In this document: piece after piece, positions 24,528 through 33,226 of the stretch
Position numbering within the stretch: position 1 is the stretch's first letter
Layout: the number at the start of each line of letters is the position of its first letter
Assembly (NCBI GenBank): GCA_964533705.1
Contig: CAZHMN010000008.1
Location: 1 to 54,659 of the forward strand
DNA length: 54,659 bases
Source: CAZHMN01 sp964533705
GTDB taxonomy: Bacteria > Electryoneota > B3-LCP
Direction: 5' to 3'
Position numbers and translations under genes: made by a program
The notes under the pieces: model-generated
Seen by the model: the letters and a program-made list of their open reading frames with translations, nothing else
Databases searched by the model: none
Told to the model about the DNA's origin: nothing

Positions 24528-26388
24528 GTGTTACAAATGGCCGCTCCGGGTAGTGTTCTGCGGCCTTCTTCTCATCATCCCATTTGGAAAATGCATTTCA
24601 GCCGACGCGGATTCGCTGCAGCTTCGCATGTATCACGGTCTGGATGAAATCGGTGCGGGTACGGCTTTTTATTTGAACGTGGAGCGGGGCTTAGTCTGGT
24701 CTTTATGGCAGGGAGATGCTAACGGTCTCTACAGGCGACCCACTGGATCTCAAGGAGAGTTGAAGACCAGCGGCGATTTAAAAGCGTCCATTGGGCGGAA
24801 ATTTCATCAAAACCTGGACCTCGAAGCCGTTTTTCAGGGTGACTTCTACCAGTTTGAACGATTCGAGGGGCCTTCCCCGTTATTTCCGACGACGACACCA
24901 CCACCAGGATTATGGAAAATGCCCGGGCAACCGCTATCCTCGGCGTATCCTCTGCAGCGGATAGAGCGCTCATTGGTGGGATTAGGCGGTACTTTTAAGC
25001 CGGATACGTTGTTGACACTGAGCAGCATTATCGGCCAGCAATGGGAGAGGAGAGAAGGATTTGACGACCAGGGCCTCTCCGCCTCACTGGCCGCCGAGCT
25101 GGCCGGCTTTGAATACAAAGGATACCGCAACAATCTGGATTTATATCTGGAGCAAGAGGAACTCGGCGATAGGTCGAATCGGGAGCTGCGCTTTAACTAC
25201 GGATTGAATAAGGCGTTTTCACAGAATAGCGCGGATCGTCTGGAAGTTTATTATCGCCAGAAGAGGCAAGATTACCATATCTGGGGCACAAGTGCCATCG
25301 GCACTCGAATGGACACCGACCAGAGCATCCGCAACCAACTCCGTTACAACATAGAATCCAATCTGGCTTTCTTCTGGGATACTCAACTCCTCGGTTCCAC
25401 TCACGAAGACCGCTCTCCAACGGCGAATGCCATCCGCGAAGAGGTGAACACAGCCAGTTCGTGGACTTTGCAGGGGCAGAAGGATCATACTTCCGGGTGG
25501 GGCAGGGTAAAGATAGATTGGGGCGTGCAGGAGGACGCCACGGGCTTGAAACGGGAGCGCGGCACCTCGCTGGAAGGTGGTTTTTCCTGGTTTCCAACCT
25601 ATCACGATTCTCTGGCTTTTTTATCCGCAGTGCGCAAGAGACAGTACGATACCTCCGATACCGCCAACTACGACGATCGGGATCGCCTGCGCTATGAGTT
25701 CGATCTGCTTTACGGCCACAAGTTCTCGTCGACTTTCCGAGTTTATTCTCATGCGGAAGTGACGCTGGAACATCTGGTGTATATTTTCGGTGAGAAGAGC
25801 GATCAGAATCACTGGAATCGCATTTTCAAGCTCAAGCCTGAGGTTTCCTTTGAACCCTACTGGGGCTGGCACAACTGCGCGCGCTTCGAATTAGTTGCCA
25901 ATAGTACGGATTACGACTTCGAACTGGATCCGGCATTTATCAAGAGCTCGATTTATCGCCGCTACACTGCCGCTGATTCCTTGGCCTGGGAAATAACGCC
26001 GGGTTGGGCCCTGAGTCTGGATTATACAATCGGACTCGAGGACGGAGGCCGATTTTTATGGGATGAATGGATCCAGCAAATTTCCGAGGAGTATCGCACG
26101 CAACAGATGAGAGCGGTCTTCATTCGCCGTACTCCGGCGGGGATTCATTTTGATGCCGGCGTTTCGCTCTACGAAAGGAAAGGATGGGAATACAAGATAG
26201 AACCAGGAATCGGAACGGTCAAAACACCCTTTATGTACCTATCCCGCTGGGGCCCGTTGCTGCAACTGACCTATCCATCGGTTTCCGGCCTGAGTATTCG
26301 CGCTGTGGGCGATCTATCCTGGGTGCATGAGTGGGACAAGAATGATTATACCATTGTTAATCTGGATCTGCGGGTGACCTGGCAATGA
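24514..26388 (+). CDS. hypothetical outer-membrane beta-barrel protein
   Basis: A 624-residue protein with a signal peptide (residues about 1-30; cleavage probably at ISA-DA). Most of the chain alternates charged and aromatic residues in 9-12-residue strands with acidic turns (for example LEVYYRQKRQDYHIW, RVYSHAEVTLEHLVYIF) and it ends in the strand IVNLDLRVTWQ, as outer-membrane barrels do. I do not recognise the family. It overlaps DUF502 by 14 bases and the following POTRA/BamA-like gene by four (ATGA), so the three are probably translated together. A role in envelope assembly is suggested by context only. Confidence 0.75.
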   Translation: MKTCRCYKWPLRVVFCGLLLIIPFGKCISADADSLQLRMYHGLDEIGAGTAFYLNVERGLVWSLWQGDANGLYRRPTGSQGELKTSGDLKASIGRKFHQNLDLEAVFQGDFYQFERFEGPSPLFPTTTPPPGLWKMPGQPLSSAYPLQRIERSLVGLGGTFKPDTLLTLSSIIGQQWERREGFDDQGLSASLAAELAGFEYKGYRNNLDLYLEQEELGDRSNRELRFNYGLNKAFSQNSADRLEVYYRQKRQDYHIWGTSAIGTRMDTDQSIRNQLRYNIESNLAFFWDTQLLGSTHEDRSPTANAIREEVNTASSWTLQGQKDHTSGWGRVKIDWGVQEDATGLKRERGTSLEGGFSWFPTYHDSLAFLSAVRKRQYDTSDTANYDDRDRLRYEFDLLYGHKFSSTFRVYSHAEVTLEHLVYIFGEKSDQNHWNRIFKLKPEVSFEPYWGWHNCARFELVANSTDYDFELDPAFIKSSIYRRYTAADSLAWEITPGWALSLDYTIGLEDGGRFLWDEWIQQISEEYRTQQMRAVFIRRTPAGIHFDAGVSLYERKGWEYKIEPGIGTVKTPFMYLSRWGPLLQLTYPSVSGLSIRAVGDLSWVHEWDKNDYTIVNLDLRVTWQ

Positions 26389-27722
26389 ACAGGGCTACGA
26401 CAAGAATTTACGCAAACATCATTCTGCTGTTCATCGCTGCGGGATTCCTCTGTGGATACAACGCATTTGCCCAGGTTTCAGTGCAGGATCCTGATCTGTT
26501 GAGTCGGCCCATAGATGAGATTGTGATTACGGGCAATAAAATCACGCAGGAAGAGATTATTCTGCGCGAAATGAAGATCAGACCGGGTGAAATGGCCACT
26601 GAAGAGATGCTGGAAGCCGATCGCTTGCGGATACTCGGTCTCGACATCTTCAGCCGAGTTGAATTTGTTCTGAATTCCAGACAGGGGCGAAATGTTTTAC
26701 AAATAAAAGTAACTGAAGAGTGGTATATTTTTCCTCTGCCCTACTGGAATCTCTCCGATGATGAACCGCCCGAAGTGACCTACGGATTCCGGTATCTGCA
26801 GAAGAATTTTCGGGGACGGGCGGAGACCTTGAAAGCGAGTGTCTGGGGCGGATATGATCGTGGTTTCCGCTTCGCTCATGTAACGCCCTGGATGAAAGGT
26901 ACGCCCTCACTGATCAGATCCATAGGTCTTTATCAGAAAACAGAGGAGAGCAGGAACCTGGCGGTGAAGGACCTGGGATTAGAAGCGCGCCACACGGTCG
27001 CCCAACTATTTTTTGGCAAGCGCTGGACAGTGGAGACCATCAGTGAGGTGGGAACTCGCTTTCGGTTGGTGCAGGCTGATAACCCGCTGCAGCTTGCGAC
27101 AGGCGGCGATTTGGATCGGATGCTTGAAGCTATCGTGATTTTTATCTGGGACGGCCGGGATTTGCGCCAATTACCTCGAAAGGGAGCCTACCTGGGTGGG
27201 CGTTTCACCCAGGGATGGTTGCTGAGCGGGCGTCAGCGATATCAGCGCCTCGCTCTCGACTTCCGATATTATCATCCCACCAAGTTCGCTTCAATCTGTT
27301 CCCGCTTGCAATGGCATCCTGGCTGGGGAAACGTGCCGCCTTATGATTGGATTATCGTGGAATCAACGTCGCCGATCCGCAGCTCAAAGTTGAGCGATGA
27401 GGGGAAATCGTTCATAGGACTTTCAGTAGAGGCGCGCTTTGACATTTTCCCGCTGCGCTATTATACCTGGAAGAAGGCACCCTACTTCAAATCTTACTTC
27501 AGAAACCTGAAATACGGTCTTGCGGGTGAGATTTTTATCGACGGGGGTGACGCCTATACCGATCCCATCGAGCCGACTTTGAAGACGTTTATGTGGGGAT
27601 ATGGAGTGGGACTGCTGCTACGCGTTCCCTACGTTGACGTGGTCAGACTGGAGAGCTCCTGGAATCCTGATTACTCTTTCTCTGACGTTCGTTTTTCCTG
27701 GAAAGTCGGTATATCGTTCTAA
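26385..27722 (+). CDS. short BamA/TamA-like protein with a single POTRA domain
   Basis: A 445-residue predicted outer-membrane protein. After the signal peptide (about 1-29, ending AFA-QV), residues about 42-115 form one POTRA domain: IDEIVITGNKITQEEIILREM, split here around residues 43-63, then LRILGLDIFSRVEFVL and VLQIKVTEEW. The remainder is a beta-barrel of the surface-antigen type, ending RFSWKVGISF. BamA has five POTRA domains and about 800 residues, so this is a much reduced Omp85 relative. It follows an unknown barrel gene with an ATGA overlap. Members of the Omp85 family insert or translocate proteins at the outer membrane; the partner here may be the upstream barrel. Confidence 0.85.
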   Translation: MNRATTRIYANIILLFIAAGFLCGYNAFAQVSVQDPDLLSRPIDEIVITGNKITQEEIILREMKIRPGEMATEEMLEADRLRILGLDIFSRVEFVLNSRQGRNVLQIKVTEEWYIFPLPYWNLSDDEPPEVTYGFRYLQKNFRGRAETLKASVWGGYDRGFRFAHVTPWMKGTPSLIRSIGLYQKTEESRNLAVKDLGLEARHTVAQLFFGKRWTVETISEVGTRFRLVQADNPLQLATGGDLDRMLEAIVIFIWDGRDLRQLPRKGAYLGGRFTQGWLLSGRQRYQRLALDFRYYHPTKFASICSRLQWHPGWGNVPPYDWIIVESTSPIRSSKLSDEGKSFIGLSVEARFDIFPLRYYTWKKAPYFKSYFRNLKYGLAGEIFIDGGDAYTDPIEPTLKTFMWGYGVGLLLRVPYVDVVRLESSWNPDYSFSDVRFSWKVGISF

Positions 27723-27745
27723 GTAATATTACTTTCTGCGAAGCA

Positions 27746-28456
27746 ATGGGGCATCGTTTTAGATTTTATCTCGATCCGGCGGAAATACGCGGGGATAAAG
27801 TCTCCTTCAGTGCAGAAGAAAGCCATCACCTGAGCGGGGTTTTACGCCTGGGAGCCGGGGAAGTGGTCGAAGCCACCGATGGACAGGGTTATGTATTCCG
27901 CGTTCGTCTTGAAAAGATAGAGAATGACCGCTGGAGGGGAAGGATCGTGAATCGCTCTCTCGAAGAAAAGCGAGCGCCGCTGCCTGTTTCTATCGCTATG
28001 CCCTGTTTAAAAAGCGAACGCTGGCAGATAGCGCTGGAAGCAGCATGCGAATTGGGGATTGATTCGCTGTACCCGGTGGATTTCAAAAGGGCTGTGGTGA
28101 AGTGGACGCCGACGCGTCTGGCCAAGGCCAGGCGAAAAGCCATCGAAATTCTGAAGCAGTCATCTGGAAGCCGGCTGACCGAGATTAAGGAACCCTCACC
28201 CCTGGATGGGATAGAAGAGCTGGATAAATTTAACGGAATTTGGGTGGCAGACCCGGCCGGGAATCCAATGCCCGAGATCCCTGAGGGTGCGCTTCTGGTC
28301 GTCGGCCCCGAAGGTGGACTTGACCTCGAAGAGATGGCGCATCTGGATCGCTTCGGAGTGAGACTGTTCAGTCTGGGAAGGCGGCGGTTGCGCTCGGAGA
28401 TCGCCGCAGTGGTTATGCTGTCGCAGGCGGCGTTGAAGTTAAAAGAACATCGTTAG
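27746..28456 (+). CDS. rsmE: 16S rRNA m3U1498 methyltransferase RsmE
   Basis: A 236-residue SPOUT-class enzyme that methylates N3 of U1498 in 16S rRNA. The N-terminal PUA-like part reads HHLSGVLRLGAGEVVEATDG, split around residues 28-48, and the knotted C-terminal domain has VVGPEGGLDLEEMAHL and SLGRRRLRSEIAAVV (family: GPEGG.s..E and LG.riLR.ETA), here with Ser-Glu-Ile for the usual ETA. Start ATG at 27746. It stands between the POTRA gene and a HIT hydrolase, a gap of 23 bases and 14 bases respectively. Confidence 0.95.
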   Translation: MGHRFRFYLDPAEIRGDKVSFSAEESHHLSGVLRLGAGEVVEATDGQGYVFRVRLEKIENDRWRGRIVNRSLEEKRAPLPVSIAMPCLKSERWQIALEAACELGIDSLYPVDFKRAVVKWTPTRLAKARRKAIEILKQSSGSRLTEIKEPSPLDGIEELDKFNGIWVADPAGNPMPEIPEGALLVVGPEGGLDLEEMAHLDRFGVRLFSLGRRRLRSEIAAVVMLSQAALKLKEHR

Positions 28457-28470
28457 TAAATGCGGGAGGT

Positions 28471-28818
28471 ATGGACATGGATTGCCTTTTCTGTAAAATT
28501 GCCGACGGCTCTATTCCCTCTGAGGTCGTTCACCGCGACAACGATCTGGTAGCCTTTCGGGATATCAGGCCGCAGGCACCGGTTCACATCCTGATCATCC
28601 CCACACGGCATATCGAAACCGTTCTGGATTTAAAGGAGGAGGATGACCGCTTGCTGGGAAAGATGGTGATGCTGGCCAACCGTTTGGCGAAAGATGAGGG
28701 AATTGCCGAGGATGGATTTCGCCTGGTTCTCAACTGCAAGAGGCACGGAGGTCAGGAGGTGTATCACATTCATCTTCATCTGTTAGGCGGTAGGGCTATG
28801 GGTTGGCCTCCGGGATAA
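28471..28818 (+). CDS. HIT-family nucleotide phosphoramidase (HinT-like)
   Basis: A 115-residue protein with CLFCKIADGSIPSEVV at the start, the central ISDIRPQAP-like DIRPQAPVHILIIPTRH and the histidine triad YHIHLHLLGGR near the C-terminus. HinT-like enzymes hydrolyse nucleoside phosphoramidates and aminoacyl-AMP in the cytosol. The gene starts with two possible ATGs six bases apart (28471 and 28477). It is the last gene of the nadA-led run; rpsU follows from its own promoter. Confidence 0.94.
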   Translation: MDMDCLFCKIADGSIPSEVVHRDNDLVAFRDIRPQAPVHILIIPTRHIETVLDLKEEDDRLLGKMVMLANRLAKDEGIAEDGFRLVLNCKRHGGQEVYHIHLHLLGGRAMGWPPG

Positions 28819-28874
28819 ATTTATCCTAACAGGTGGGAATAATTGATCGTATAAATAGAATTAAAGGAAAATGC

Positions 28875-28903
28875 TTGACAATGATAATATGGATGCGTAA
28901 ATT
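28875..28903 (+). promoter_or_regulatory. promoter for rpsU
   Basis: Perfect TTGACA (28875-28880), 17-base spacer and TAAATT (28898-28903) in an AT-rich 141-base gap. The transcript leader would be about 50 bases, with GAAAGGAGAG as the ribosome binding site. Confidence 0.6.
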
Positions 28904-28959
28904 TAAAGTCTTATAAAAATAGACAACCATAGACTACTGAAAGGAGAGAACCGCAGTTT

Positions 28960-29157
28960 ATGACTTATGTCAAAGTACGCGAAGGAGAACCGTTTGAGCG
29001 CGCTTTTCGGCGCTTCACCAAAGCCTGTGAAAAATCCGGTCTGATGGCCGAAATCCGCAAACACCAGCGTTTTGAAAAACCCTCGGACGCCAGGAAGCGC
29101 AAGAGCAACCAGGCTCGCCGCAAAATGCGCAAGCTGATGAGGATGATGAACGAATAG
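28960..29157 (+). CDS. rpsU: 30S ribosomal protein S21
   Basis: A 65-residue basic protein with the S21 pattern VKVREGEPFERAFRRFTKAC followed by the lysine- and arginine-rich helix KPSDARKRKSNQARRKMRK. S21 binds near the 3' end of 16S rRNA and assists initiation. The gene has its own promoter and is followed by two hairpins. Length and composition are normal for the family. Confidence 0.96.
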   Translation: MTYVKVREGEPFERAFRRFTKACEKSGLMAEIRKHQRFEKPSDARKRKSNQARRKMRKLMRMMNE

Positions 29158-29210
29158 CAATTTTCAATCAGAAAACTCCGCACACATACCGATCATTCGC
29201 AGACTATTCA

Positions 29211-29237
29211 AACCGAAGGACATCATCCTTTTCGGTT
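29211..29237 (+). terminator. hairpin after rpsU
   Basis: AACCGAA (29211-29217) pairs with TTCGGTT (29231-29237), extended by GGA/TCC with two bulged T. It lies 54 bases beyond the rpsU stop; the following GGGTTTCTG is only a weak T run, so it is a partial terminator or a processing structure. Confidence 0.45.
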
Positions 29238-29326
29238 GGGTTTCTGTGAGTTTAAATCAGGCTTATTGAGGTAGCAAACTATCACAAGGAGGTCTGATTT
29301 TTTCTATCGGTAGGTTGTGAATTCGA

Positions 29327-29366
29327 AAAAAATTGGCTCTCATCAATAAATATGAGAGCCATTTAT
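29327..29366 (-). terminator. bidirectional terminator between rpsU and the metalloprotease gene
   Basis: TGGCTCTCAT (29334-29343) and ATGAGAGCCA (29352-29361) make a perfect ten-base stem with an eight-base loop. On the minus strand it is followed by a run of seven T, ending the convergent protease gene 22 bases after its stop. On the plus strand TTTATTT follows, so it may also stop rpsU transcripts. Confidence 0.8.
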
Positions 29367-29382
29367 TTAAACCTATAGGCCG

Positions 29383-32307
29383 CTATTTTATGAGTACTAT
29401 CTTTTGTACAGCTTCAAAATCGTTGGCTGTCAACCGGCACAGATAGATGCCGGAAGCCAGCCTGCCGCCTTTAAAAGTCACCTGATGCCATCCTGCACTG
29501 TAGTGGTCATTTGCGAGGACGCCGACGACCTGTCCTCGGGTATTATAGATCGTAATGCTGACGTCAGCCACTTCGGGCAACGCGAATCCGATGTTCGTCA
29601 GGGGATTGAAGGGGTTGGGGTAAATGGGTCCCAGGGCATATTCATCGGGCAGGTTGTGTGCTATTTTGTCATCTTCCACCGGAACGATGATCTCTCCGGT
29701 GACGGCCAGATCGTCAATGTACCATCCGAAGAGGCTGCCCGTTTCGTCAGTGATCGTCCTGAAGCGGAAGCGCAGCTCGTCGCAGGAGCCTGCGCAATAA
29801 TCGTCGAGCGCGATTTCCCGCAAAAACCACTGGTCTTCCGCACCGGTAATTTCGAATAAGGTTTCCCAGGGGCCGTTGTCGGCCGATACCTCTAACTTCC
29901 CCCAGTCAGAATTCTCTTCCAACAGATGTCTTTCCCGGAAGGACAGCCATGCTCTGGTGAAATCGGTGAGATTCCAGGATTGATCCCACCCGGCCCAGGT
30001 GTCGGAGTTGGGGGGATACTGGGTGCCCGGGCTGTCTTCGATGGAGTGCGTTCCGCTGAATGATGATTGCGTTGTGATTCCCCACTCCCCCGTAAAAATC
30101 CAGGGCCCCAAAGGTCCTTCGAAGTCATCCAGTTGGGCGCTGGCCGCTATCGGGAACATCTGTACCAGCCCGTCAGTGCTGTTCTGCTGGCTGGATGAGT
30201 CATAAGCGCGTACGAAGTATTGAACCACCTGATTGAACTGCTGGCCGGAATAAGAGAGCGTCCCCGCGAAGGTATCTGCGGATACGGCGTTCATTTGAAC
30301 GGACTGCCAATCACTCAGACCGATTTTCCAATGAAGTTCAGCGGAGCCAATTCCGATGTTGTCGGATGCCGCGGCCTGCACCTGAAAAGAAGCCGTTATG
30401 AATATCGTCTCACCCAGCGAATCCGTCCAGACGACCTGCGGGGGCACAACGTCCCGTCCCACGTAAAATTGGAAATTTTCCGTCGGTGCGCCTTCCGGCA
30501 GAAAAGACGTCATCCCCAGCGTATCCGCCGCGCACAGATAATAGGAAATCAATTGCTCGTTGAACGGCCCGGGGATGATGCCGCTGTATTCGTCGGGATT
30601 GCCGGTCGGGGAAAGTGCGACGGCGCTGAAGGGATCTTCGTCAGCCTGCCAGAAGAGCTGCAGGGAAGATGCCTCGAGGGGAAGGTTTGAAGTGATCTCA
30701 GCGAAGACCTCGAATTCAGTCTGCAGCGTATCTTCCGTATCGCCCAGAGGTTCGTGAACGATGGTTGGGTAGTAGTTGACAGGATCAACAAATCCCCGTT
30801 CTGCGAAGTTTTCAACGATGATCTCCCGGAACAATCCAGCGTATAATTCCAGCTCAGTGACCAGAATGGCTTCGGCGGCGTCTTCCATCAAAGCGCCGTC
30901 ACCGATCAGGAAATGGTGTTGCAACACGATGCGATCCCAGGCGACGCGGTCGGGTATATCCCACCAGACGTCCATCAAACCCGCCGACCAGAGCTGGCCG
31001 GAATCGTGCACTTCGCCTCCCGCGTTCTCGGGGTAATGGTAAGGTGCATTTAAAATACGCCCGGCCCAGAACTCGTTGTGCCCGTCCCAGTTGAACACCC
31101 AATCGGGCTGGAAGTTGGGATTAACCGTGAGACTGTACGATCCGGCCAGATAGTCGCCAAAACCTTCACCCATGGCGCCGGTGTGTCCTCCGCTCCAGAA
31201 AGGATTAATGTCATCCTGGACGGCGTGTCCGTATTCATGTAGGATGACGTCGGCGTCTTCGCCGTCGTCAACCCCGCCGTAGCCGTAGGTGATAATCCGG
31301 CTGAAGGGACTGTACCAGGATTGATCTTCCGGCGTGCCATTGACGTTACAAATCTGCTGGCGGTTGTTGGCGTTGAAGGTCTGCAGCTCGTCCTGGAAAT
31401 AGCGCTGTTCTCGGTCTATGTGATAATAGACCATAACCTCCTCAAAGCGGTCATCTTCCCGCCAGTAGAGAAATTCGGGTGAAGGTTCGGCGGCTCGGTT
31501 ACTGGTTTCAGAAGTACTGACGAAAGGGCCGTCAAGGTAATACAAACCGCCTACTGGAGGGTCGTTCAAATCCAGCAGGGTAACGTTCGTGTAAGCTTCT
31601 TCGGGGATGGCCGCGTTGGAGTCTCCCTGATCGGTGAGGGAATTGTCCTCCAGGGCCGTCTTGGGATCCGGATCGAAGATGCGTCCGCTCCCATCGGCGA
31701 AAATGCGGCGGTCAACCTGCCGCAGGATTGCGCCGGATACGGCATCCACCCATATTTCCCAATCCGCCGGCGGATTCAGGCCGGGTAATCGCAGCCGGTA
31801 GATCAGCTTTCCGGAGGACGTGTAACCCAGGGCCGCCTCGGGGTCCGCGCGCAGGCGTTTGGAATCCAGACTGCTGATGGCGATATTCAACGCTTCCCCT
31901 GAAGAAACCACGGGGGTCTGACGGGAAAAGGGGTAAGTGGACAGCTCATTGAAGACCGTTCTGACGCGATCACCAGAAACGATCAGGATCAACGGTGCTT
32001 CGAAGACTGGAAGGCCATAGGCCCGCTGCTCGAAAACGTACCTCCGACCGATGTTTGTGGAAACAGTTTTCTGCAGTACTATTTCAATGTCAGGATTATC
32101 TGGAACGCCCAAAAGGCTGCGATGGTGATGGATAAAGCGCTCAACTCGAACAGATTCGTCATCGCTGCCGGGGAGGGCAATCGCTTCCCAGGAACGTTTT
32201 AAAACTCCACCACTTGAACGATAGCCACCGAGCCCATAAGCAATTTGAAGGCGAACCGCAAAAAACAGGATGGTCAGGGCTAAGCCGAAAACTCTAATCT
32301 TGCCCAT
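29383..32307 (-). CDS. secreted zinc metalloprotease with FTP propeptide and C-terminal sorting domain
   Basis: A 974-residue exported protein. The N-terminus has a signal peptide (ending near AYG). Residues about 60-200 resemble the fungalysin/thermolysin propeptide (FTP and PepSY) with RAYGLPVFEAPLILIV and TVFNEL. The catalytic motif HEYGH is at 357-361 (two zinc His and the general base Glu), with GEGFGDYLAG about 20 residues later providing the third ligand, as in M36/gluzincin-like enzymes. Ig-like and jelly-roll (MAM-like) regions follow, and the last 80 residues start YPNPFNPLTNIGF and end YLCRLTAN..., a type IX-like sorting domain. It overlaps the upstream exported MBL-fold gene by 14 bases. 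Substrate unknown; likely extracellular protein degradation. Confidence 0.9.
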   Translation of the reverse strand: MGKIRVFGLALTILFFAVRLQIAYGLGGYRSSGGVLKRSWEAIALPGSDDESVRVERFIHHHRSLLGVPDNPDIEIVLQKTVSTNIGRRYVFEQRAYGLPVFEAPLILIVSGDRVRTVFNELSTYPFSRQTPVVSSGEALNIAISSLDSKRLRADPEAALGYTSSGKLIYRLRLPGLNPPADWEIWVDAVSGAILRQVDRRIFADGSGRIFDPDPKTALEDNSLTDQGDSNAAIPEEAYTNVTLLDLNDPPVGGLYYLDGPFVSTSETSNRAAEPSPEFLYWREDDRFEEVMVYYHIDREQRYFQDELQTFNANNRQQICNVNGTPEDQSWYSPFSRIITYGYGGVDDGEDADVILHEYGHAVQDDINPFWSGGHTGAMGEGFGDYLAGSYSLTVNPNFQPDWVFNWDGHNEFWAGRILNAPYHYPENAGGEVHDSGQLWSAGLMDVWWDIPDRVAWDRIVLQHHFLIGDGALMEDAAEAILVTELELYAGLFREIIVENFAERGFVDPVNYYPTIVHEPLGDTEDTLQTEFEVFAEITSNLPLEASSLQLFWQADEDPFSAVALSPTGNPDEYSGIIPGPFNEQLISYYLCAADTLGMTSFLPEGAPTENFQFYVGRDVVPPQVVWTDSLGETIFITASFQVQAAASDNIGIGSAELHWKIGLSDWQSVQMNAVSADTFAGTLSYSGQQFNQVVQYFVRAYDSSSQQNSTDGLVQMFPIAASAQLDDFEGPLGPWIFTGEWGITTQSSFSGTHSIEDSPGTQYPPNSDTWAGWDQSWNLTDFTRAWLSFRERHLLEENSDWGKLEVSADNGPWETLFEITGAEDQWFLREIALDDYCAGSCDELRFRFRTITDETGSLFGWYIDDLAVTGEIIVPVEDDKIAHNLPDEYALGPIYPNPFNPLTNIGFALPEVADVSITIYNTRGQVVGVLANDHYSAGWHQVTFKGGRLASGIYLCRLTANDFEAVQKIVLIK

Positions 32308-33106
32308 GATATTTTAGGACCTCAATGGTCAATTCCTCCGGAAGTTGATCAGCCCTGATTCTGATTGAACTTGAAGCTCGGCGATTGACGTGATCATAGC
32401 CTTCCAGAAATGGAGCGACGCCCTCAATGGGGAATCCTGCAGACAGCACCGCCGTTTTGTAATGCATGGGGATGACAATGCGGGGTGAGAGTGCGGCTAC
32501 GACTTGTTTGGCTACCTCTGCATCAATGGTATAGTAGCCTCCGACGGGAACCATCAGCACGTCCACCGGTTTCAACTGCTTTACTTGAACGGAATCCAGC
32601 ATTTCCCCCAGATCGCCAAGGTGCACAAAGGTGATACCTTCAACCGTGAAGCGGATGATGCCGTTGGCGCCGCGCAAAGCGCCGCCGCGGTCATCGTGAA
32701 AAGAGGGCACCGTCGAGCAGCTAAAGGCTTTGCCATCCAGATCAATAGACGGTGACTCCTCTTCGCCCTTCAGTTCGGCTCCGTTTACTGTCACGCGAAA
32801 AGTCGGTTCCCTACCATTGGCTCGCAAAATTGTCCGGGAGGGAACCAGATCCACGGCGTTGTGATCGAAATGGTCATGCGTCGAGAAGATGAGGTTTACG
32901 CTCTCTTCAGGTAGCTGGTAAGGGATTCGGGTGGTATCATAAGGATCGGTCAGGATCTTAGCCCCGTTCTCAAGCGTGAGCAAGAAGCAGGAGTGGCCGT
33001 ACCATTCGAGGGTAACCGATCCAGGTTGACTGGCCATGGCTTCCTCCGAAAAGATGGTGAACGCTATCCCCAACCCGGCAAGGGTTGCATAAAGGATGAA
33101 TTTCAT
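32294..33106 (-). CDS. exported metallo-beta-lactamase-fold hydrolase (UlaG-like)
   Basis: Start placed at the ATG at 33106 because it gives a signal peptide, MKFILYATLAGLGIAFTIF followed by SEEAMA-SQ; in-frame ATG 33184 and TTG 33214 further upstream would add a second hydrophobic segment. The 270-residue protein has the MBL pattern of the UlaG/UPF0173 branch: WYGHSCFLL, DPYDT, STHDHFDHNAVD, PSFHDDRGG, FVHLGDLGE and IPMHYKT. These supply the metal ligands for hydrolysis of a phosphoester or lactone. Most relatives are cytosolic, so an exported form is notable. It is co-transcribed with the protease gene; substrate unknown. Confidence 0.85.
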   Translation of the reverse strand: MKFILYATLAGLGIAFTIFSEEAMASQPGSVTLEWYGHSCFLLTLENGAKILTDPYDTTRIPYQLPEESVNLIFSTHDHFDHNAVDLVPSRTILRANGREPTFRVTVNGAELKGEEESPSIDLDGKAFSCSTVPSFHDDRGGALRGANGIIRFTVEGITFVHLGDLGEMLDSVQVKQLKPVDVLMVPVGGYYTIDAEVAKQVVAALSPRIVIPMHYKTAVLSAGFPIEGVAPFLEGYDHVNRRASSSIRIRADQLPEELTIEVLKYHGQD

Positions 33107-33226
33107 GGAGAATTTTCCGTTTGATTTCGTATATTGTACAATATAAGCTATTAATATTGCGGACGCAATCAGAACCGGTGCCATTTCGTTTTTGGCAGCG
33201 AAGTTTGACGACAAAGGAGTTCATGG

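Noticed and set aside
29281..29300. Strong Shine-Dalgarno-like AAGGAGG downstream of rpsU
   Set aside because: No start codon at a suitable distance opens a reading frame on the plus strand; the convergent terminator follows immediately.
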